Below, piece by piece: positions 19,850-28,212 of a DNA stretch of 64,000 nucleotides (position 1 is the stretch's first letter; the number at the start of each line of letters is the position of its first letter). The stretch is taken from NCBI RefSeq assembly GCF_022138605.1, contig NZ_JACBFS010000001.1, positions 1,178,001 to 1,242,000 on the forward strand, given 5' to 3'. The notes beneath the pieces are model-generated. The model saw nothing but the letters and a program-made list of their open reading frames with translations. It ran no database searches and was not told the DNA's origin. The translations under genes and the position numbers were made by a program. The stretch comes from Xanthobacter sp. NM-25 (GTDB lineage: Bacteria > Pseudomonadota > Alphaproteobacteria > Rhizobiales > Xanthobacteraceae).

Positions 19850-21673
19850 TCACGCCGCGCCCTGGAACTGCAGCGCGGCGAGACGGGCGTAGAGGCCGCC
19901 CTTGGCCACCAGCTCGGCGTGGCTGCCCTCGTCGACGATACGGCCGGCCTCCATCACCAGGATGCGGTCGGCGGAGAGCACGGTGGCGAGCCGGTGGGCG
20001 ATGACCAGGGTGGTGCGCCCCTCCATGGAGCGCTCCAGCGCCGTCTGCACCAGGGTTTCGCTCTCGGCATCGAGGGCGCTGGTGGCTTCGTCCAAAAGCA
20101 GGATGGGCGCGGCCCGCAGGATGGCCCGGGCGATGACGATGCGCTGGCGCTGGCCGCCTGAAAGGGTCACGCCCCGCTCGCCCACCTGGGTCTCCCAGCC
20201 TTCCGGCAGCCGGGCCACGAACTCATCCACCAGCGCGGCGCGGCCGGCGGCCTCCACCTCGGCATCGGTGGCGTCAGGCCGGCCAAGGCGGATGTTGCCA
20301 CGCACCGTATCGGCGAAGATGGCCACCTCCTGCGGCACCAGCGCCATCTGGCGGCGCACTGCCACCGGATCACAGGCGTGGATGTCGGTGCCATCGAACA
20401 GGATGCGCCCGGCCTGGGGATCGTAGAAGCGCTCCAGCAGCTGGAACACGGTGCTCTTGCCGGCGCCGGAGGGGCCCACCAGGGCCACCCGCTCGCCGGG
20501 CCGGATCTCGAACGAGATATTGTGCAAGGCGGCGCTGCCGGGGCGGCGCGGATAGGCGAAGCTCACCTCGTCGAAGCGGATGGCGCCGGCGATGCGGGCT
20601 GGCAGCACCGCCGGCCGGGCCGGCGCCTTCACCGCGGGCTCGGCCCGCAGCAGCTCGCCGATGCGCTCGGCGGCGCCCGCAGCGGCCGCCGCCTCGCCCC
20701 AGGTCTGGGAGAGATCCCCGAGCGAGGTGGCGGCCAGCACGGCATAGAGCACGAACTGGCTCAGGGCCCCGGGGCTCATGGTGCCGGTGAGCACCGATTG
20801 GGCGCCCACCCACAGCACCACCACGATGGAGGCGAACACCAGGAAGATGGCGACGCCGGTGAGCAGCGCCCGCGCCCGGCTCGCCTCCTGGGCGGCACCG
20901 AAGGCCCGTTCGACCGCGCCGGAGAAGCGCCCCAGCGCCGCATCCTCGGCGGTGGAGGCCTGGAGCGAGCGCATGGCGGTGAGCGCCTCGGCGGCATAAG
21001 CGGAGGCATCGGCCAAGGTGTCCTGCGCCAGCCGCGAGCGCGAGCGCACCTTGCGCCCCGCCGCCACCAGCGGCAGCACGATGATGGGAATGGCGATGAG
21101 CACCAGGCCCGACAGATGGGCCGAGGTGACCACCATCATGATGATGGAGCCGATGCACAGCACCAGATTGCGCAAGGCGGTGGAGGCCGAGGCGCCCACC
21201 GCCGCCTTGATCTGGGTGGTATCGGCGGTGAGGCGTGAGGTGAGCTCGCCGGAACGCGCGCCGTCATAGAAGGCGCCGTCCAGGGTCACCAGGCGCCGGA
21301 ACACCGCCGTGCGCAGATCGGACACCACCCGCTCGCCCAAGGTTGTGACGAGGTAGTAGCGGGCGGCGGAGGCGGCAGCCAGCACCGCCACCACAGCCAC
21401 CAGCAGCTCGAAATAGCGATTGATGAGGTCCGCATGCTCGGCCGCAAAGCCGAAATCGATCATGCGCCGCACCGCCAGCGGCAAAGCGAGGGTGGCCAGC
21501 GCTGCCACCAGGATGGCCGCCAGCGCCGCCAGCAGCCGGCCGCGATAGCGCACCAAATGCGGCCACAGCGCCTTTAAGGGTTTCAGGTTGCGCCGGCGCT
21601 TGCCCGGACGGCCCGCGGTTTCGGGCTCGGCATCGGTGGGCGGAAGTTCGGTTGCGAGGTCGGCTTGTGTCAA
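19850..21673 (-). CDS. ABC exporter, fused membrane and ATPase domains (MsbA/LmrA-like)
   Basis: 607 residues. Six membrane spans in about 45-335, then an ATPase domain with Walker A GPSGAGKST, Q-loop LVPQEVAIFADTVRGNI, signature LSGGQRQRIVIARAI, Walker B PILLLDEATSALD and H-loop IAHRL. Half-transporter that should dimerise to export lipids, drugs or peptides. The best start is a TTG at 21673; no ATG or GTG exists before the first membrane span, and a polar Arg/Lys-rich head (GKRRRNLKPLKALWP) precedes it as in relatives. Divergent from rpmE, an arrangement I recall from other Hyphomicrobiales. Substrate unknown. Confidence 0.9.
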   Translation of the reverse strand: MTQADLATELPPTDAEPETAGRPGKRRRNLKPLKALWPHLVRYRGRLLAALAAILVAALATLALPLAVRRMIDFGFAAEHADLINRYFELLVAVVAVLAAASAARYYLVTTLGERVVSDLRTAVFRRLVTLDGAFYDGARSGELTSRLTADTTQIKAAVGASASTALRNLVLCIGSIIMMVVTSAHLSGLVLIAIPIIVLPLVAAGRKVRSRSRLAQDTLADASAYAAEALTAMRSLQASTAEDAALGRFSGAVERAFGAAQEASRARALLTGVAIFLVFASIVVVLWVGAQSVLTGTMSPGALSQFVLYAVLAATSLGDLSQTWGEAAAAAGAAERIGELLRAEPAVKAPARPAVLPARIAGAIRFDEVSFAYPRRPGSAALHNISFEIRPGERVALVGPSGAGKSTVFQLLERFYDPQAGRILFDGTDIHACDPVAVRRQMALVPQEVAIFADTVRGNIRLGRPDATDAEVEAAGRAALVDEFVARLPEGWETQVGERGVTLSGGQRQRIVIARAILRAAPILLLDEATSALDAESETLVQTALERSMEGRTTLVIAHRLATVLSADRILVMEAGRIVDEGSHAELVAKGGLYARLAALQFQGAA

Positions 21674-21782
21674 CGGAGGCTCTCGGCTATAGACCCGCCA
21701 CTTCCGGCAGGAAACGAATTTCAGCGCGTCGGGGTCTTATGGGATCGTCTCATGAGCCCGGCGAGGCGAAAGGATTGAAGCA

Positions 21783-22007
21783 ATGAAAAGCGACATCCAT
21801 CCCGACTACCATTTTATCAAGGTGGTCATGACGGACGGCTCCGAGTACACGACCCGGTCGACCTACGGCAAGGAGGGTGACACCCTTCAGCTCGACATCG
21901 ATCCCCGCACCCATCCGGCGTGGACCGGCGGCACCCAGCAGCTCATGGACCGCGGCGGCCGCGTGTCCCGCTTCAAGAACAAGTTCGGCGCGCTGCTGAA
22001 GGGCTGA
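21783..22007 (+). CDS. rpmE: 50S ribosomal protein L31 (zinc-free type)
   Basis: 74 residues, MKSDIHPDYHFIKVVMTDGS. Typical L31 start and the internal HPAWTGGTQQLMDRGGRVSRF motif. It lacks the CxxC zinc ribbon cysteines (no cysteine at all), so it is the C-minus form. Located at the large-subunit central protuberance in the ribosome. A single-gene unit by context, with AAGG upstream of the ATG. Confidence 0.96.
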   Translation: MKSDIHPDYHFIKVVMTDGSEYTTRSTYGKEGDTLQLDIDPRTHPAWTGGTQQLMDRGGRVSRFKNKFGALLKG

Positions 22008-22118
22008 GGCCCAAGGCCGGACGGCGGCGGCCCTGCCTCTGGGAAAGCTGCGCGCCTCGGCCGCAGCTTCCCTCACGCGGATGTCACCGCAGAAGTTCCG
22101 TTCAGTCCAAAGTTCCGT

Positions 22119-22568
22119 TCAATCCTCTGATGGAACCACATGAAGCCGCGGGCGCCCGGTGGGGCGCCGTCGCGGCTTTTCCTGTTGGGGGTGGCCATCC
22201 GGCTCATCTGCGGCTTCCGCCAGCCCATCGAGCAGCGCCAGCACCTGCGCCGCGAGGCCGTTGACCTGCAGCAGCACCACCTGCAAGGCAGGCGCGCGCG
22301 CCTTGAGCAGCGCCGGCGCCAGGGCGCGGGCCACCTGCCCCGGCAGATCGAGCCGCGCGGCCTCACCCACCGCATGGCTGGCGACGAGGTCGCCCTCGCC
22401 GGCGGCGCGCAGCAGCAGCAGGGCCGAGGACAGATCGAGGGACAAGGCCGACAGTGCGGCGAGCGCCGCGCCGTCCAGGCCTTCGGTGAGGGTGGGATCG
22501 GCCAGCCGCGCGCGCACCTGCGCCAGCAGCGCCATGCCGCCTTCGACGACCGGATCGAGACCGTCCAT
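22119..22568 (-). CDS. Hypothetical Ala/Leu-rich protein
   Basis: 149 residues from ATG 22568, supported by GGAGGGG four bases upstream. Mostly amphipathic helices (DPVVEGGMALLAQVRARLA, ALAPALLKARAPALQVVLLQ), no signal peptide, then a basic, proline-rich C-terminal tail (QQEKPRRRPTGRPRLHVVP). No family recognised. The frame stays open upstream to 22781 but that extension has arginine/proline-rich, random-looking sequence. Might be a lineage-specific gene. Confidence 0.6.
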   Translation of the reverse strand: MDGLDPVVEGGMALLAQVRARLADPTLTEGLDGAALAALSALSLDLSSALLLLRAAGEGDLVASHAVGEAARLDLPGQVARALAPALLKARAPALQVVLLQVNGLAAQVLALLDGLAEAADEPDGHPQQEKPRRRPTGRPRLHVVPSED

Positions 22569-22884
22569 CGTCCCCTCCCGCTTGCGCGCCACGCCAGAAC
22601 CCCCCCAGCCGAGCCGGCATGAAGACGGGGGGGCGCGCAAAGGTAAAGGGTGATCGCCGCCGCCGCTCTGGGGATAACGGGCACACGCCGGCCGCTGCAA
22701 AGAAGAGCCGCCTCGCGGCGGCTCGCAGTCTGACAGGGAGTTGCCAGGAGTCCGGGGGAGGAATCGAAACCCATCGGACACGATCGAGTGTCTGCCTCGA
22801 TCGTTAACGAAAGGTTAACAAACCCGCGCCCCTGCAATCAACGGTCGTGTTTTCTTGCTCCTCGCGGCACGCCGCCCGCCGGCG
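22569..22884. other. Intergenic region with two hairpins
   Basis: 316 bases between two minus-strand genes. It contains a GC hairpin (AGCCGCC TCGC GGCGGCT, about 22710-22728) and an inverted repeat ACGATCGAG / CTCGATCGT (22780-22804) followed by GTTAAC twice. No gene or tRNA-like fold is convincing. Confidence 0.45.
22780..22804. repeat. 9-bp inverted repeat (hairpin or operator)
   Basis: ACGATCGAG at 22780-22788 and CTCGATCGT at 22796-22804 pair perfectly around a 7-base loop TGTCTGC. About 80 bases after the DUF1192 stop. There is no T-run on either side, so a simple terminator is not certain. Confidence 0.45.
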
Positions 22885-23067
22885 TCACAACTTGAAGGCC
22901 GCATCGGCCGCCGCCCGGGACGCCTGCTTGGAGACCAGGGCCGCCTCCAGCCGGAGCACCTCCGCCTTCAGGGCGGCGATCCGCGCCTCGATCTCGGCCA
23001 CCGAGAGACGCGACACGTCGATCCCCACCAGCGGGTCCGGTCGCGGGGCGGGTTGCTCCTCCTCCAT
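22885..23067 (-). CDS. DUF1192 family small protein
   Basis: 60 residues. Core DVSRLSVAEIEARIAALKAEVLRLEAAL forms a short coiled coil and is diagnostic for DUF1192; the tail SRAAADAAFKL is also typical. Start ATG 23067. Found divergently next to the NAD(P)H-quinone oxidoreductase gene in many alphaproteobacteria, as here. Cytoplasmic; function unknown. Confidence 0.88.
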   Translation of the reverse strand: MEEEQPAPRPDPLVGIDVSRLSVAEIEARIAALKAEVLRLEAALVSKQASRAAADAAFKL

Positions 23068-23148
23068 GACATCCTCCGTGCGTTTGCGAGGCGATGGTAG
23101 CCACCAGCAACCGGCCTGGGAATGGGCGGGCGCGCGCTTTGGATTTGG

Positions 23149-23165
23149 TCCACCACGATGGTGGA
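23149..23165. promoter_or_regulatory. 17-bp palindrome before the quinone oxidoreductase gene
   Basis: TCCACCA-CGA-TGGTGGA, perfect 7-bp arms, 38 bases before the oxidoreductase ATG and 82 bases before the divergent DUF1192 start. A plausible operator for the divergent promoter; no regulator identified. Confidence 0.4.
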
Positions 23166-23202
23166 GCTATACAGCAGAGCCCGGCCGTACTGGAGCTTCG
23201 CC

Positions 23203-24225
23203 ATGAAAGAGCCCGCGCAGACAGAGCCCGCTTTGCCCGCGACCATGACCGCCATCGCCATCACCGCGCCTGGCGGGCCGGAGGTGCTCCAGCCCGAGCA
23301 GCGCCCGGTGCCGCGGCCGGGGCCCGGCGAGGTGCTGGTGAAGGTGGAAGCGGCCGGCGTCAACCGGCCGGATGTGATGCAGCGCAAGGGGCTTTATCCG
23401 CCGCCGCCCGGCGCCTCCGACATTCCCGGCCTGGAGATGGCCGGCACGGTGGTGGCGCTGGGCGCCGACACCAGCCGCTTCAAGCTGGGCGACCGCATCT
23501 GCGCGCTGGTCTCCGGTGGCGGCTATGCGCAATACTGCCCGGCGCCGGAAGCCACCGCCCTGCCCGTGCCCGAAGGGCTCAGCGCCGCCGAGGCCGCCGC
23601 CTTGCCGGAAACGGTCTTCACCGTGTGGAGCAACGTGTTCGAGCGCGGCACCCTCAAGGCCGGCGAGTGGCTGCTGGTGCACGGCGGTGCCAGCGGCATC
23701 GGCACCACCGCCATCCAGCTCGCCAAGGCGTTCGGTGCCCGCGTCATCGTCACCGTCGGTTCCGACGAGAAATGCGCCGCCTGCCTGGCTCTCGGCGCTG
23801 ATGTGGCGATCAACTATGCCACCACCGATTTCGTGCCGGAGGTGAAGAGCGCCACCGGCGGCAAGGGCGCCAATGTGATCCTCGACATCATCGGCGGCCC
23901 CTACATCCAGAAGAATTACGAGGCCGCGGCCGTGGATGGGCGCATCGTGCAGATCGCCTTCCAGAAGGGCTCCAAGGCGGAAGTGGACTTCATGCGGCTG
24001 ATGCTGAAGCGCCTCACCCACACCGGCTCCACCCTGCGCGCCCGCCCGCTCGCCGAGAAGGCCGCCCTCGCCGCCGCCGTCACCGCCCAGGTGTGGCCGC
24101 TGGTGACCGCCGGGAAAATGCGGCCGGTGATGGATCAGGCCTTCCCCCTCGCCGAGGCCGCGGCCGCCCACGCCCGCATGGATGCCAGCGCCCACGTGGG
24201 CAAGATCGTGCTCACCCTTCGTTGA
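23203..24225 (+). CDS. NAD(P)H-quinone oxidoreductase, zinc-free MDR family (PIG3-like)
   Basis: 340 residues from ATG 23203 (GGAG 7 bases upstream). Medium-chain dehydrogenase/reductase fold without zinc ligands: GroES-like N-terminal half (VKVEAAGVNRPDVMQRKGLYPPPPGASDIPGLEMAG) and a Rossmann half with VHGGASGIGTTAIQLAKAFGARV. The motif for quinone reductases of the PIG3 type (RPDVMQRKG, YPPPPGASDI) is very clear. Likely one-electron reduction of quinones with NADPH. Divergent from DUF1192. Confidence 0.9.
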   Translation: MKEPAQTEPALPATMTAIAITAPGGPEVLQPEQRPVPRPGPGEVLVKVEAAGVNRPDVMQRKGLYPPPPGASDIPGLEMAGTVVALGADTSRFKLGDRICALVSGGGYAQYCPAPEATALPVPEGLSAAEAAALPETVFTVWSNVFERGTLKAGEWLLVHGGASGIGTTAIQLAKAFGARVIVTVGSDEKCAACLALGADVAINYATTDFVPEVKSATGGKGANVILDIIGGPYIQKNYEAAAVDGRIVQIAFQKGSKAEVDFMRLMLKRLTHTGSTLRARPLAEKAALAAAVTAQVWPLVTAGKMRPVMDQAFPLAEAAAAHARMDASAHVGKIVLTLR

Positions 24226-24404
24226 AACCCGGTGGATCTGTGTAGAAGTGCCCATTCACCCAAGGGCAGAGGCGACTTTCCGTTTCCCCCGCGCAGACGA
24301 GGTGCTCTAACCTTCGACCAAAGTTCCGCACGATCCGGCACGGCGCCGGATCCCGATCCGCAAAACACTACCATGTTACAGCCGGAGCGCCTTGCTCCAG
24401 CCGT

Positions 24405-27389
24405 ATGGCTTCGTTAGTGAACGAATCGTCGCCCGGCCGCCGCCGGGCCGGAGACATGCCGTTGCGTCCCTTTCTCGCCGCTTTTTGCACTGTCGCGGTC
24501 GCCTTGATCCTGGCGGCGCTGCTCCTGCCCGTGGAGCGCGCCCAGGCCCTGGAGCCCGTCGCCATCCGGCTCGACGCGAAAGTGACGGACCTCGCCCCGG
24601 CGGTGGAACGCGAGACCACCGAGAATGGCCGCTTCCAGCTCTCCACGGCGCCGGATTCCGAAGGCGTGGTGCGGCGGATCGAAGTGCAGACCACCGACGG
24701 GCGCCAGCACGCCGAGTGGATCGCCTTCGCACTCACCAACAATACGGACGAGCAGGTGGACCGCCTCATCGTCGCCCCCCATTACCGCATGGTGGGCTCG
24801 GGCCTGTTCTGGCCGGATCTCGGCAACCGCCGCATCGTCTCGCTCACCCCCAGCCAGGGCTTCAAGCCCGAGCGGCAGAACGCGCCTGACGCCGACGTCT
24901 TCCTGGTGACGCTCGATCCCGGCTCCACCGTCACCTTCATCGCCGAACTGGGCAGCTCCACGGTGCCGCAGCTCTATCTGTGGGAGCCCGATGCCTACAA
25001 GGACCGGGTGAACGCCTTCACCCTCTACCACGGCATCGTCATCGGCATCGCCGGCCTGTTGGCCCTGTTCCTCACCATCCTGTTCGTGGTGAAGGGTTCG
25101 GTGATGTTCCCGGCGGCGGCGGCGCTGGCGTGGGCGGTGCTGGGCTATATCGGCCTCGATTTCGCCTTCTGGTCCAAGGTGTTCGGGCTGTCCCCGGTGG
25201 CCGAGCAATTCTGGCGCGCCGCCGGTGAGGCGATCCTCACCGCCACCCTGCTGGTGTTCCTGTTCGCCTATCTCAATCTCAACCGCTGGCACGTGCGCTA
25301 TGTGCATGTGGCGGCCGGCTGGCTCACCTTCCTCGCCGCGCTGGTGGTGGTGGCGCTCCTGGATGCGCCGGTGGCCGCCGGCGTGGCCCGCCTGTCGCTG
25401 CTGGCGGTGGCGGTGGCCGGCTTCGGCATCGTGCTGTGGCTGTCCCAGCATGGCTATGACCGGGCCGTGCTCATCATTCCCACCTGGGGCCTGTTGCTGG
25501 TGTGGGTGCTCATGGCCGGGCTCACCATCGCCGGTGTGATTTCCAACGAGCTCGCCGCCCCGGCCCTCTCCGGTGGCCTGGTGCTGATCGTGATGCTGAT
25601 CGGCTTCACCGTGATGCAGCACGCCTTCGCCGGCATCGGCGGCATCCAGGGCTCCACCTCGGAACTGGAGCGCCGTGCCCTGGCGCTGGCCGGCTCGGGC
25701 CTCATCGTCTGGGATTGGGATGTGGACACCGACCGCATCTACACCTCGCCCGAGGCGGAAGAAGCCCTGGGCCTGAAGCGTCATTCCCTGGAGACCGAGG
25801 CCGCCGGCTGGCTGGAGGTGCTGCACCCCGCCGACCGCGACCGCTTCCGCGCCACCCTCGACGGCATCATCGACCAGCGTCGCGGCCGTATCGACCAGGA
25901 CTTCCGCCTCAAGGCCATCGACGGCCATTACCTCACCTTCAACCTGAAGGCCCGCCCGGTGGTGGGGGCCGATGGCGAGGTGGTGCGCTGCGTCGGCACC
26001 CTGTTCGACGTCACCGGCGAGCGCATCGCCGCCGAACGGCTGCTGCACGACGCGGTGCGCGACAATCTCACCGGCCTGCCCAACCGCGAACTGTTCCTCG
26101 ACCGGCTGGACCAGGCCCTCACCCTCGCCCGCCTCGATTCCAAGGTGAAGCCGACGGTGATGGTGATCGACCTCGATCGCTTCAAGCAGATCAACATGCA
26201 GGTGGGCATGGCGGTGGCGGATTCCATCCTGCTCACCGTCTCGCGCCGGCTGATGCGGCTGCTGAAGCCGCAGGACACCCTGGCCCGCATCGCCGGCGAC
26301 CAGTTCGGCCTCATCCTGATGTCGGAGCGCGACGCCGAGCGCATCACCACCTTCGCCGACACCCTGCGCCGCTCCCTGCGCGCGCCCATCTCGTTCGCCG
26401 AGAAGGAAGTGTTCGTCACCGCGTCCATCGGACTGGTGCTGTCGGGACCGGAGCTCGGCAAGCGCGATGACGTGCTGAAAGATGCGGAGCTCGCCATGTA
26501 TTACGGCAAGCGCATCGGCGGCGACCGCATCGAGGTGTTCCGCCCGGCCATGCGCCAGCAGAAGATCGACCGCGTGGCGCTGGAGACCGAGCTGCGCGAG
26601 GCCCTCGACAAGGGCGAGATCTTCGTGCGCTATCAGCCGGTGGTGCGGCTGGGCGATCGTGCCATCGGCGGCTTCGAGGCCTATATGCGCTGGAACCATC
26701 CGCGCCTGGGCGAGCTGGCCGCCTCCGAATTCCTGACACTGGCGGAAGACAGCGGCCTCATCCTCGATCTCGGCCTGTTCGTGCTGGAGCGGGCGGCGAG
26801 CCAGCTCGCCCTCTGGCAGCGCATGCTGCGGGTGGACCCGCCGCTGTTCGTGCAGGTGAACGTGTCGTCGCGGCAGCTCTTGCGGCACGATCTCATCCAG
26901 GACCTCAAATCGGTGCTCACCCGCAATCAGCTGGCCCCGAGCTCGCTCAAGCTGGAGATCACCGAGACCCTGGTGATGGAGAATCCGGAATATGCCGCGG
27001 TGCTGCTGGGCCGCGTGCGCGAACTGGGGGCCGGTCTGATCCTGGACGATTTCGGCACCGGCTATTCCTCCCTCGCCTATCTGCAGCGTTTCCCCTTCGA
27101 CACCATCAAGATCGACCAGCGGTTCGTGCGCGACACCGCCAAGGGGCCGGCCCGGGCGGCCCGCCCGGTGATCGTCAACTCCATGGTGGAGCTCGCCCAC
27201 CAATTGGGCATGGACGTGATCGCCGAGGGCATCGAGCGCGAGAGCGAGATCGCCGAGATGGCGCATTTCGGCTGCGAATACGCCCAGGGCGTGGTGTTCG
27301 GCGAGCCGCTCACCGCCGATGAATGCCGGGTGCTGATCGAACCCGCCCCGGCCGAGCCCAAGAAGAAGAAGCGCGCCTCCGGCGAGTGA
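24405..27389 (+). CDS. Seven-TM sensor PAS-GGDEF-EAL protein (c-di-GMP signalling)
   Basis: 994 residues. Signal peptide/first span (about 20-48), periplasmic domain 50-205 resembling the 7TMR-DISM extracellular class, seven membrane spans 207-408, PAS domain about 425-540, GGDEF-like domain 550-715, EAL domain 725-965, lysine-rich tail. The GGDEF site is AGDQF (630-634), so cyclase activity is unlikely. EAL has E758-A-Y instead of EAL, but keeps N819, E851, D881-D882, K902 and E941, so phosphodiesterase activity remains plausible. Probably senses a periplasmic sugar or envelope ligand. ATG 24405; an ATG at 24456 would give a more typical signal peptide. Confidence 0.87.
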   Translation: MASLVNESSPGRRRAGDMPLRPFLAAFCTVAVALILAALLLPVERAQALEPVAIRLDAKVTDLAPAVERETTENGRFQLSTAPDSEGVVRRIEVQTTDGRQHAEWIAFALTNNTDEQVDRLIVAPHYRMVGSGLFWPDLGNRRIVSLTPSQGFKPERQNAPDADVFLVTLDPGSTVTFIAELGSSTVPQLYLWEPDAYKDRVNAFTLYHGIVIGIAGLLALFLTILFVVKGSVMFPAAAALAWAVLGYIGLDFAFWSKVFGLSPVAEQFWRAAGEAILTATLLVFLFAYLNLNRWHVRYVHVAAGWLTFLAALVVVALLDAPVAAGVARLSLLAVAVAGFGIVLWLSQHGYDRAVLIIPTWGLLLVWVLMAGLTIAGVISNELAAPALSGGLVLIVMLIGFTVMQHAFAGIGGIQGSTSELERRALALAGSGLIVWDWDVDTDRIYTSPEAEEALGLKRHSLETEAAGWLEVLHPADRDRFRATLDGIIDQRRGRIDQDFRLKAIDGHYLTFNLKARPVVGADGEVVRCVGTLFDVTGERIAAERLLHDAVRDNLTGLPNRELFLDRLDQALTLARLDSKVKPTVMVIDLDRFKQINMQVGMAVADSILLTVSRRLMRLLKPQDTLARIAGDQFGLILMSERDAERITTFADTLRRSLRAPISFAEKEVFVTASIGLVLSGPELGKRDDVLKDAELAMYYGKRIGGDRIEVFRPAMRQQKIDRVALETELREALDKGEIFVRYQPVVRLGDRAIGGFEAYMRWNHPRLGELAASEFLTLAEDSGLILDLGLFVLERAASQLALWQRMLRVDPPLFVQVNVSSRQLLRHDLIQDLKSVLTRNQLAPSSLKLEITETLVMENPEYAAVLLGRVRELGAGLILDDFGTGYSSLAYLQRFPFDTIKIDQRFVRDTAKGPARAARPVIVNSMVELAHQLGMDVIAEGIERESEIAEMAHFGCEYAQGVVFGEPLTADECRVLIEPAPAEPKKKKRASGE

Positions 27390-27438
27390 GGGTCGGCACG
27401 GGCCACCCGCCACGCGCTGCAATCACGGCTCCTCGACC

Positions 27439-28056
27439 TCAGGCGTGCCCGGCCTCGCTGGAGAGCATGGCGGGGTCGATGCCCAGCTTTTTCAGGGCGG
27501 CGTCATAGCGCCCCTCGATGGCCCGTCCGAAGATCAGGTCCTGATCCGCCGGGCAGTTCAGCCAGCCATTGGCCTGGATCTCGGCTTCCAGCTGCCCCGG
27601 CGCCCAACCGGCATAGCCCAGCGCCAGCACCGCGCTGCGTGGCCCGCTGCCGCCGGCGATGGCCTTGAGGATGTCCAGGGTGGCGGTGAGGCAGATACCG
27701 TCATCGATGGGCAAAGTGGAATTCTCGACGAAATAATCCGCCGAATGCAGCACGAAGCCGCGGCCCGTCTCCACCGGCCCGCCCTTCAGCACCTTGACGG
27801 CACCGGCGCTCTTGGGCAGCAGGATGCGATCGGCCGCCGGCACCACATCGAGCTGCACCAGAAGGTCGGTGAAATCGATATGGCTCGCCAGCTGGTTGAC
27901 GATGATGCCCATGGCGCCTTCCGCCGAATGGGCACAGACATAGACGAGGCTGCGCGCGAACTGATCGTCCCGCAAGGTCGGCATGGCGATCAGCATTTGC
28001 CCATCGAGGAAGCGCGAGCCGCCAGTCGGGGGGATGGGGGTATCGGTCGCGATCAT
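27439..28056 (-). CDS. YqgE/AlgH family protein (UPF0301)
   Basis: 205 residues from ATG 28056 (MIATDTPIPPTGGSRFLDGQ). Family marks: LIAMPTLRDDQFARSLVYVCAHSAEGAMGIIVNQ at the N-terminus, LKGGPVETGRGFVLHS in the middle, and LGYAGWAPGQLEAEIQANGWL toward the C-terminus. Predicted cytosolic transcription-associated or envelope-stress protein; biochemical role not settled. A longer frame to 28227 has no similarity upstream of this ATG. Divergent from the DsbD-like gene. Confidence 0.9.
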   Translation of the reverse strand: MIATDTPIPPTGGSRFLDGQMLIAMPTLRDDQFARSLVYVCAHSAEGAMGIIVNQLASHIDFTDLLVQLDVVPAADRILLPKSAGAVKVLKGGPVETGRGFVLHSADYFVENSTLPIDDGICLTATLDILKAIAGGSGPRSAVLALGYAGWAPGQLEAEIQANGWLNCPADQDLIFGRAIEGRYDAALKKLGIDPAMLSSEAGHA

Positions 28057-28212
28057 GGGTCGAGGGTACCGCGCCTCGTGGCGTTTGGGAATGGAGCGGA
28101 CGCCGGGCCGCGCCCTCACAGCCGCGCCGCGGCAGCCCTGGTCCCAATGGCTCACGCCCTTGTGCGCGCCCCGGCTTTGCACCGCAGCGGCAAAACCGGT
28201 ACCGGCAGAGAC

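Noticed and set aside
22091..22123. Possible alphaproteobacterial SOS box (GTTC-N7-GTTC) in repeated AGTTCCGTTCA
   Set aside because: Spacing between the GTTC blocks is 8 or 13 bases, not 7; more likely a simple 17-bp duplication.
22755..22778. tRNA- or tmRNA-like segment (GGAATCGAAACCC)
   Set aside because: No matching stems, anticodon arm or tag-peptide coding part could be drawn on either strand.
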